NCBI GenBank assembly: GCA_015206945.1
Contig: JADEXV010000023.1
Span: forward strand, 1 to 49,388
Source: Nostocales cyanobacterium LEGE 12452
Lineage (GTDB): Bacteria > Cyanobacteriota > Cyanobacteriia > Cyanobacteriales > Nostocaceae
Reading direction: 5' to 3'
DNA: 49,388 nucleotides
Shown here: piece after piece, positions 43,175-49,388 of the stretch
Position numbering within the stretch: position 1 is the stretch's first letter
How the letters are laid out: each line of letters begins with the position of its first letter
Program-made: the position numbers and the translations under genes
The notes under the pieces: generated by a model
Seen by the model: only the letters and a program-made list of their open reading frames with translations
What the model was told of the DNA's origin: nothing
The model's database searches: none

Positions 43175-45253
43175 ATGAAACACAAAAAAACCAACCATAA
43201 ATATGGTGTAAGTAGATGGTTATCTGCGTTGAAAACTAAGATTTTCTTATTACTGAGTATTTTTATCACTACTAGTTTTGGTATTGTTTTATCAAATTTG
43301 TTGATAACAAGCCAGCCAGCTTTCGCAAAGATTGACCCACTACAACCAGCACCAACTCAACCTGTAGGCTACTACGATTATTTCGGTAAACTCCTCAGCC
43401 CCCAAGAAGCATCACAACTGGTTGCCAGTAAAGGACTTAATCCTCAAGACCCTATCTCTTATGAAAAAATAGGCGCAGTTCATATTACTAAAGAATTAAT
43501 TACCCGAGGTGAAGATATATTTTTCAATCGACCCTTAGGTGATTTATTTGGTTTGCAAGGTGTGTTTGGTGTTGGAAAAGGTTCAGCCATTCTTTCGGAT
43601 GAAATTACTACAGCAATTATTAATTTGCGGGGTCAGGCAAGCAATAATTTAAAAATTATCTTGCAGAAAGATATACCTATAGGTAGTCGGATTTTACGAA
43701 AAGGTACAGCCATAAATACAGGCTTAAAGCTAGAAAAAGGCTCAATTGATCCCTTAGGGTCGACACCGAATGGGCAAATTACTTGTGCATTTTGTCATGC
43801 GACTCTTTCCAAAGAAGGTAAACGTATTCCTGGTATAGCAAATGGTGAAATAGCATTTCCGATATTTCTGGGTTTAGCACCAAATTCATCTGCTGCTTTC
43901 TCACGTACCCAACTCAATCCCCTAGATCCAAAATACCAAGGCAATGGCAAAACTATTATTGACAGTAAAGGTAATTTAGTAAAATTGCCCGATCCTAAAA
44001 AGTTTGAGAAGGCTTTTGATGATATTTTATGGGAATTACCTTTTGGTAATTTTGAAAGTTCCACAGATGGAATTAAAAATACCACTCAAATTCCCAACAA
44101 TTTCACCTTTAAAACTGCTCCTTACACTGCTTCTGGAGAAGCTGCTGTTGGCCCGTTTGCAGGATTGAGTGCTTTCAACAGTGCTGTTCACTCTTCAGAA
44201 ACGAACATCCTCGCATCATACGAACTCATTGCCAAAAGTCTGAATATTGATCCAGAAGTTTATCTTGGTACTGCTCTTCAAAATTCTGCTGACGAAAGAA
44301 TACGTTTACCAGAAGGATCTCCTGTAAAACCTTCAGAGTTCCTGCGGGCGATCGCACCAGATCCTAATAAAGCAGAGTTACAAGATCAAGTTGTTGCTCC
44401 TGGTGTTGGTAACTATCCAGACTTGAAACCCAACTTGTTGACAGCTAATGGACTGATTTTTAGTCCCCCTACTGGCAACCCTTTCGATAATGCCAGTGGG
44501 AAGTTCATGTTTGCTAATAACGCCATGTCTGCTTTTCAAAATAGCTTGGTACCACCTGCGAACCACACTCCTGAAAACTGGCAAGCACTAAATAGTAATT
44601 CAGTCAAACGTGGGGTCAAAGTCTTTGAAAAGGCTAATTGTGCAACTTGCCATATTCCCCCTTTCTTCACCGATAACAAAGTTCACCCAGTTGAGAAAAT
44701 TGGTACTAATCCAGCCCGTGCCCAGTCTCGCTTGGCATTGGCGAAATTCTTAGTGCCTCCTAAGCTATACAGTTTCAATACTCCTGTTCCTATACCTGCT
44801 AATGCAAAAGTGTTGGATGTCCCAACCCCAGGGATTTCTGATAACCCCACTAATCAACTACCAAATGGTGGTTACAAAACTACTCCCTTACGTGGCCTTT
44901 ATTTAAACCCACCCTATTTACATGATGGTGGTGTAGCAGTACGTGCTGGTAGTTTAAAATTTGACTCTAATGGCGATTTCACTGTTGTTGATCGTACTGG
45001 GTTAGGGCTGCCTGGTACTCTACGCCAAAGCATACCAGCTGATGCTGCTAGCAGCTTAAGAGCTTTAGTTGATCGCGAACTTCGTGCCAAAGTCATCAAA
45101 GCTAACAAAGCTGACTCTGATTTAGTAAGTACTAACCTTGATGGTACAGGTCATGAATTTTATGTAGACAGTCAAGCTGGATTTAATTCTAAACAGCAAA
45201 CAGACTTGATTAATTTCTTACTGGCGCTTGATGATAACCCTGGTAAATTTTAA
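43175..45253 (+). CDS. exported di-heme cytochrome, CcP/MauG-like, 692 aa
   Basis: A signal peptide (IFLLLSIFITTSFGIVLS, end near residue 50 at AFA) is followed by two haem-binding motifs, CAFCH (about 207) and CATCH (about 490). The motif LRGLYLNPPYLHDGGVAV near the end is typical of bacterial cytochrome c peroxidase/MauG-type proteins. Such proteins reduce peroxide or oxidise a protein partner in the periplasm. The family is usually shorter, and this one has long inserts. It lies between LanM and the exporter genes, but no direct role in peptide maturation is shown by sequence. Confidence 0.85.
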   Translation: MKHKKTNHKYGVSRWLSALKTKIFLLLSIFITTSFGIVLSNLLITSQPAFAKIDPLQPAPTQPVGYYDYFGKLLSPQEASQLVASKGLNPQDPISYEKIGAVHITKELITRGEDIFFNRPLGDLFGLQGVFGVGKGSAILSDEITTAIINLRGQASNNLKIILQKDIPIGSRILRKGTAINTGLKLEKGSIDPLGSTPNGQITCAFCHATLSKEGKRIPGIANGEIAFPIFLGLAPNSSAAFSRTQLNPLDPKYQGNGKTIIDSKGNLVKLPDPKKFEKAFDDILWELPFGNFESSTDGIKNTTQIPNNFTFKTAPYTASGEAAVGPFAGLSAFNSAVHSSETNILASYELIAKSLNIDPEVYLGTALQNSADERIRLPEGSPVKPSEFLRAIAPDPNKAELQDQVVAPGVGNYPDLKPNLLTANGLIFSPPTGNPFDNASGKFMFANNAMSAFQNSLVPPANHTPENWQALNSNSVKRGVKVFEKANCATCHIPPFFTDNKVHPVEKIGTNPARAQSRLALAKFLVPPKLYSFNTPVPIPANAKVLDVPTPGISDNPTNQLPNGGYKTTPLRGLYLNPPYLHDGGVAVRAGSLKFDSNGDFTVVDRTGLGLPGTLRQSIPADAASSLRALVDRELRAKVIKANKADSDLVSTNLDGTGHEFYVDSQAGFNSKQQTDLINFLLALDDNPGKF

Positions 45254-45438
45254 TTGAGACTGCGGCTGATACAAAGAGTGAATTTAGCTTTCATCCGACG
45301 CTAACTTCGGGCAAAAGTAATCCAGAGTTGCGTTCGAAGATATTACTTTTTGTTTGGAAACAGGGATTTGGGAGCCAGAAGAAAGAAAATTCTGGCTCCT
45401 ACCAGAATTTTTACTTTATTTTTTTGGAGAATTATCTG

Positions 45439-46011
45439 ATGGAATTAGTCAAAAAGCTTGGCATTGCTACTGCTAGTGCTGTTGTCGGCTTGACTGTTAT
45501 CGGTGCATATTCTACAGCGCAAGCTGCACAGTTATTTGATTTTCAGTATTCTTTTCCCAGTTCCGAAGCAAATGGTACGGCTATTTCAGCTAGCGGGACT
45601 CTTACTACAACTGATCTAGACCCCATAAACAACAATTACACAATCACAGGTATAAGTGGGACAAGGACAAATCAAGGAGTTGCAGAGACAATAATCGGGT
45701 TGCTCTCACCGGGTACATACGGTGTCAACGATAATCTGTTGAATGCGAGTAAGCCACTGTTAACCACGAACGGTTTTTCTTACCTGGTTTCCGGTAGCGG
45801 GGAAGACGGTCAGGGGAACGTTAACGTATTCTATAGTAGTTTGAGTGAAGGTTATTCAGAGCTTTCAAGTGATGTAGATTATGGCAACTTTAGTATCAAT
45901 CCACGTTCTGTTCCCGAACCTCATGCAGTAAGTGGCTCATTAATTGCTCTTGGTTTTGGCTGGTGGAGGACACGAAAGCAAGCATTAGCTTCCCGAAAGA
46001 AAACCTCATAA
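45439..46011 (+). CDS. PEP-CTERM exported protein, 190 aa
   Basis: ATG 45439 is preceded by TGGAGA. A signal sequence (LGIATASAVVGLTVIGAYST) ends near residue 28. The C-terminus has the sorting signal VPEPHAVSGSLIALGFGWWR followed by basic residues, which directs cleavage by an exosortase. The middle is a beta-rich Ser/Thr/Asn domain with no known motif. No exosortase gene is in the window. A terminator-like hairpin follows. Confidence 0.85.
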   Translation: MELVKKLGIATASAVVGLTVIGAYSTAQAAQLFDFQYSFPSSEANGTAISASGTLTTTDLDPINNNYTITGISGTRTNQGVAETIIGLLSPGTYGVNDNLLNASKPLLTTNGFSYLVSGSGEDGQGNVNVFYSSLSEGYSELSSDVDYGNFSINPRSVPEPHAVSGSLIALGFGWWRTRKQALASRKKTS

Positions 46012-46042
46012 AAGCATTTAGGGGTAAAAGTAGCCTAACGCA

Positions 46043-46073
46043 GCAGACTATTGCTCTAGCAGTAATAGTCTGC
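46043..46073 (+). terminator. hairpin after the PEP-CTERM gene
   Basis: GCAGACTATT and AATAGTCTGC form a perfect 10-base stem, 31 bases after the stop. A T-run is lacking, so termination is likely but not certain. Confidence 0.55.
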
Positions 46074-46287
46074 TCAACCGTTGGAAGTTGTAGACTGTCC
46101 ATAATATATCGCGTACACCGGACACCACCACCAAGATTTAATGAGGCCAGCGCCCCCAGTTCGTCTACCAAATAAGCATTACAAGCGATCGCTTCCTTAA
46201 TTCTCCCCTAGTTCTCCCCGATCGCACTTTAATCTTAGAAGTCTAGAAGACTTGAGGCTCTAGGTGCTGTCAGCAACAAGGAGAACA

Positions 46288-47727
46288 ATGCAACTAAAAC
46301 ACAGCCACATCTTCCGCCAAGAAGCCCTGGAGCGCTTATCCTCACCAGAACAACTGGATCAAGCGATAAATGTGATCAAGCCTCAAGCTTGGTTGACTTT
46401 ATCTGCAATGAGTTTTGTGGTTGCTGTGGCTGGCGTTTGGAGTGTGTTTGGCAGAATTCCCCTGACTGTCACAGGTCAAGGTATCTTGATTAAACCGCAC
46501 CATGTTGTGGAATTTCAAGCACCCAGTTCTGGCCCGTTACTAACTGTGAAGGTAAAGGCGGGAGATATTATTAAACAAGGTGATGTACTAGGGATAATTG
46601 ACCAATCAGCGCTAAAGCAGCAACTACAGCAAGAGCAAGTAAAGTTGCAACAACTGCAAACCCAGAATCAAGAGACTGACAGGTTACAAAAGCTGCTGAT
46701 TGACCAACAAATTATCACCCTTGGGCAGCAAAAACTTGATCTGGAAAATAATCTACATCGAGAGCAAGGTGCGCCAAAGTTACGCGATCAAACATTGAAA
46801 GCGATCGCTCAAAAACGTCAAAGCATTAATTCCCGCAAACAACAAATTAATTACTTACTCAAAACTCTCAAAAAACGGGTTGATAATCGCCGTCAGCTTT
46901 TTGAGGAGCATGTCATCAGCCAAGATATGCTGGTGCAAGCTGAACAAGAATATTTTAACACTCAAAGCGAACTATCAGATATTGACGTGCAACTAAAGGA
47001 TCTTGAAATCCAAGAAACCACTACGCAACGAGAATATCTGGAAAATCTCAACAGAATTGACGAAATTAAAACCAAAATTAAAGACCTTAATACTCAAAAT
47101 ACTAAGTTACGCGAACAAGACCTAAAGCAATCAATTGACAAAACCAATCAAATTCGGGAAGTAAAGCGCCGCATTGCCCAATTAGAACTGCAACTATCTC
47201 AAGAAAGTAGAATTATTAGCAAATATAATGGTCACATTCTCGAACTGAGTGTTGTCCCTGGACAAATAATGAATCCGGGTAGTCGTTTAGGATCAATTGA
47301 GGCTGAACAGCCAAACTCAAAACTTATGAGCCTTGTTTACTTTGCTAATAAAGATGGTAAGCAAATCAAGCCAGGGATGGCTGTACAGGTAACTCCCAGC
47401 TTTGCTAAACGCGAACGCGAAGGTGGCATTGTCGGAACGATCGCAGATATTTCTTCATTTCCGGTAAGTACACAAGATATTACAGCGATCGTTGGTAACA
47501 AAGAAATTGCCGCTAGTCTTGCAGGTAAAGGTGAAGGTAAGGTGCAAGCTTTTGTCCAACTCCAAGAAAACCCTACATCAGTCAGTGGCTACAAATGGTC
47601 ATCTTCCGATGGTCCAGCTTTAAAAATATCTTCTGGGACAACTACATCAGTTCAAGTGAAAGTTGGAGAAAAAGCACCAATTTCTTATATTATTCCTATG
47701 CTGCGATCTTGGACGGGAATTTATTAA
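46288..47727 (+). CDS. NHLM-type HlyD secretion adaptor (membrane fusion protein), 479 aa
   Basis: AAGGAG precedes ATG 46288. One membrane helix (AWLTLSAMSFVVAVAGVWSV) is followed by a lipoyl-like half domain (VVEFQAPSSGPLLTVKVKAG), a long coiled coil (about 110-315), the second lipoyl half and a beta-barrel part (IKPGMAVQVTPSFAKRE). It matches the NHLM/NHLP bacteriocin secretion proteins that pair with a C39 ABC exporter, the next gene. It would connect the inner-membrane exporter to the outer parts of the envelope. Confidence 0.92.
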   Translation: MQLKHSHIFRQEALERLSSPEQLDQAINVIKPQAWLTLSAMSFVVAVAGVWSVFGRIPLTVTGQGILIKPHHVVEFQAPSSGPLLTVKVKAGDIIKQGDVLGIIDQSALKQQLQQEQVKLQQLQTQNQETDRLQKLLIDQQIITLGQQKLDLENNLHREQGAPKLRDQTLKAIAQKRQSINSRKQQINYLLKTLKKRVDNRRQLFEEHVISQDMLVQAEQEYFNTQSELSDIDVQLKDLEIQETTTQREYLENLNRIDEIKTKIKDLNTQNTKLREQDLKQSIDKTNQIREVKRRIAQLELQLSQESRIISKYNGHILELSVVPGQIMNPGSRLGSIEAEQPNSKLMSLVYFANKDGKQIKPGMAVQVTPSFAKREREGGIVGTIADISSFPVSTQDITAIVGNKEIAASLAGKGEGKVQAFVQLQENPTSVSGYKWSSSDGPALKISSGTTTSVQVKVGEKAPISYIIPMLRSWTGIY

Positions 47728-47756
47728 TTTACGCTGTGTGCAACTTTCTCTCAGAC

Positions 47757-47842
47757 CTAACCCCCAACCCCTTCCCTACAAGGGAAGGGGAGCAAGAATC
47801 AAAGCCTCTCTCCCTGTGGGGGAGAGGTTTGGAGAGGGGTTC
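47757..47842. repeat. dispersed palindromic repeat (CCCCTTCCCT/AGGGAAGGGG type)
   Basis: CCCCTTCCCT and AGGGAAGGGG form a perfect stem with loop ACA (47768-47790), followed by a second stem CCTCTC/GAGAGG. The outer parts (CTAACCCC, GAGGGGTT) pair as well. This is a well-known kind of dispersed repeat in filamentous cyanobacteria. It fills the gap between the adaptor and exporter genes. Confidence 0.8.
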
Positions 47843-47909
47843 TAAGGATAAATTGCACATCGCGTTAATTTGGGCATTGGGGTTAAAACTTGGAGGTTCA
47901 CCGTCAAAA

Positions 47910-48014
47910 GCTCAACGTTCACCTTCATAAGCTCAACTTCCACCCTCAGAGGCTCAACGTTCACCTTCATAAGCTCAACTTCCACCCTCAGAGGCTCAAC
48001 GTTCACCTTCTAGA
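47910..48014 (+). repeat. five 21-base tandem repeats
   Basis: Units begin with GCTCAACGTTCACCTTCATA or GCTCAACTTCCACCCTCAGA and alternate exactly five times from 47910, then decay. The unit length is seven codons. One frame reads AQRSPS/AQLPPSE, interrupted by TAA in the GTTCACC units. The array sits 28 bases upstream of the exporter start and may be a short-repeat expansion, or the vestige of a coding linker. Confidence 0.85.
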
Positions 48015-48041
48015 AGCTCAACTTCCCCCTTCCCCTTTCCC

Positions 48042-49388
48042 ATGCCCAATCCCCAATCCCCAATTCCAAAATTTAAACCAAACCGTGTCCGCACTTCTAC
48101 ACTTTTGCAAATGGAAGCGGTCGAATGTGGTGCGGCTGCTTTAGGAATAATTCTGAGCTATTACGGGCGGATTGTGCCACTGGCTAAACTGCGTGAAGAA
48201 TGCGGTGTCTCGCGGGATGGGAGTAAAGCTTTTAATATCCTCAAAGCTGCCAAAAATTATGGACTCAATGCTAAAGGTTTAAAACTGTCTCTGGAAAACG
48301 TCAAAACTACCCGTCTCCCCTACATTGCCTTTTGGAATTTTAACCATTTTCTCGTAGTAGAAGGATATAGCAAAAAACGCGTCTACCTCAACGATCCTGC
48401 AAATGGTCGCAGAACAGTGAGTTGGGAAGAGTTCGATCGCGCATACACGGGTGTTGTGCTGACAATGGAACCAGGAGCGGGCTTTCAAAAGGGAGGCAAA
48501 AAAAATCACATTGTCTCAGCCTTAACTAGCCGCTTACAAAACTCACGAGTTACTATCTTATTTTGCTTGCTAGCTGGATTATTGCTAACACTGCCTCGGT
48601 TAGCTGTGCCAGCCTTTTCTCAGGTATTTATCGATGAAATTTTAATCCAAGACCGACAAGATTGGTTACGACCTTTGCTGTTAGGAATGCTGTTAACTAC
48701 TTTATTACGGGCATTCCTTGCCAGACTGCGACTTACCTACCTGCGGCGATTAATGGTTAAGTTGTCAGTCAGCACATCAGGACAATTTCTCTGGCATATC
48801 TTGCGATTGCCTATTGGGTTTTACGATCAACGCTTTGCTGGGGAAATCAGTAGCCGGGTGCAACTGAATGACCGGGTGGCAGAAGTACTTTCAGGGTCTT
48901 TGGCAACCACAGTAATTGACGCGGTGATGATGATATTTTACCTGCTGATTATGATTCAGTATGACCAATTGCTGAGTGCGATCGCAGTCGGTTTTGCTTT
49001 AATCAACATTCTCGGCCTCTTATTTTTATCGCAAACTCGTGTAGATACAAATATGCGCCTAGCTCAGGAATATGGCAAGGTGGGCGGAGTAACGATTAGC
49101 GGCATCCAAACGATAGAAACCATCAAAGCTTCGGGATTGGAGTCAGATTTATTTGCTCGGTTTGCGGGTTATTATGCTAAAGCGCTCAACGCCCAACAAC
49201 AATTAGGTTTACAAACTCAAATTCTCACCACATTACCCACAATTTTGACAGCCCTAACCACAGCTTCTATTCTGCTGATTGGTGGTTTACAGGTAATGAA
49301 GGGCAATCTCAGCATTGGGATGCTGGTTGCCTACCAAAGTTTAACACTAAGCTTCTTAGAGCCAGTTAATAGCCTCGTTAATTTCGGC
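48042..49388 (+). CDS. C39-peptidase ABC exporter of the NHLM type (C-terminus cut by window edge)
   Basis: The N-terminal C39 peptidase has catalytic Cys in LLQMEAVECGAAALG, His in NHFLVVEGY and Asp in LNDPANGR. A transmembrane domain follows from about residue 155 (VTILFCLLAGLLLTLPRLAV, then MIFYLLIMI). The nucleotide-binding domain lies beyond the right edge. It would cut Gly-Gly leaders of the Nif11 precursors and export the mature peptide with the HlyD-type adaptor upstream. The ATG at 48042 lies in a CCCAATC repeat, so the exact start is uncertain. The frame is open to the edge. Confidence 0.92.
   Translation, partial: MPNPQSPIPKFKPNRVRTSTLLQMEAVECGAAALGIILSYYGRIVPLAKLREECGVSRDGSKAFNILKAAKNYGLNAKGLKLSLENVKTTRLPYIAFWNFNHFLVVEGYSKKRVYLNDPANGRRTVSWEEFDRAYTGVVLTMEPGAGFQKGGKKNHIVSALTSRLQNSRVTILFCLLAGLLLTLPRLAVPAFSQVFIDEILIQDRQDWLRPLLLGMLLTTLLRAFLARLRLTYLRRLMVKLSVSTSGQFLWHILRLPIGFYDQRFAGEISSRVQLNDRVAEVLSGSLATTVIDAVMMIFYLLIMIQYDQLLSAIAVGFALINILGLLFLSQTRVDTNMRLAQEYGKVGGVTISGIQTIETIKASGLESDLFARFAGYYAKALNAQQQLGLQTQILTTLPTILTALTTASILLIGGLQVMKGNLSIGMLVAYQSLTLSFLEPVNSLVNFG

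Noticed and set aside
47890-48144. 84-aa frame rich in HLHKLNFHPQ repeats
   Set aside because: It is an out-of-frame reading of the 21-base tandem array and runs into the exporter gene.
1-49388. CRISPR array
   Set aside because: The tandem repeats seen (7-base and 21-base units) have no spacers of regular length, and no cas genes are present.

Overview
The window looks like the genome of a filamentous heterocyst-type cyanobacterium (Nostoc/Anabaena group). The signs are frequent HIP1 octamers (GCGATCGC), short heptanucleotide tandem repeats of the Nostoc kind, palindromic dispersed repeats between genes, a 6S RNA beside purK, a very large Ser/Thr kinase-histidine kinase fusion, and NHLM-type peptide export genes. 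The genus is inferred from style and gene content, not from a marker gene.

Region 1 (1-8331) is an accessory, plasmid- or element-like block. On the minus strand lie a DnaB-N/RepA-like helicase cut by the left window edge, two overlapping small genes, and a ribbon-helix-helix regulator whose coiled-coil tail is in the -1 frame. Divergent from these is a tightly packed plus-strand series of small, mostly unrecognised genes (3049-6118): an HTH protein, membrane proteins and coiled-coil proteins. It leads to a divergent IS110-family (DEDD) recombinase at 6417-7604, preceded by a 298-base non-coding stretch with a strong ribosome site. IS110 enzymes are guided by structured bridge RNAs made from their own non-coding flank, so this pair is the best candidate here for an undescribed system. 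Small orphan genes follow, then a stand-alone CbiG C-terminal domain and a small membrane protein.

Region 2 (9768-21950) is a chemosensory operon, cheR(TPR)-cheW(two CheW domains)-mcp-mcp-cheA(REC)-cheB. Its composition resembles the Wsp/alternative-function systems more than flagellar chemotaxis. A convergent stand-alone receiver, a GAF-GAF histidine kinase and a decayed histidine-kinase fragment follow. Region 3 (22450-35391) holds a peptidoglycan-binding protein, a paired active/inactive M16 peptidase operon, a 1951-residue Ser/Thr kinase-AAA-GAF-PAS-histidine kinase, 6S RNA, purK coupled to a pentapeptide-repeat protein, and a small conserved membrane protein. Region 4 (35632-37790) has a Cys-phosphatase, a GNAT acetyltransferase and a TetR regulator.

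Region 5 (38303-49388) is a lanthipeptide cluster: two near-identical Nif11-type precursors, a LanM synthetase with a CCG (ProcM-like) zinc site, a di-heme peroxidase-like protein, a PEP-CTERM protein, an NHLM HlyD-type adaptor, and the start of a C39-peptidase ABC exporter cut by the right edge. The precursors would be modified by LanM, cleaved after the Gly-Gly motif by the C39 domain and exported through the adaptor. Two MITE-like palindromes lie between precursors and LanM.
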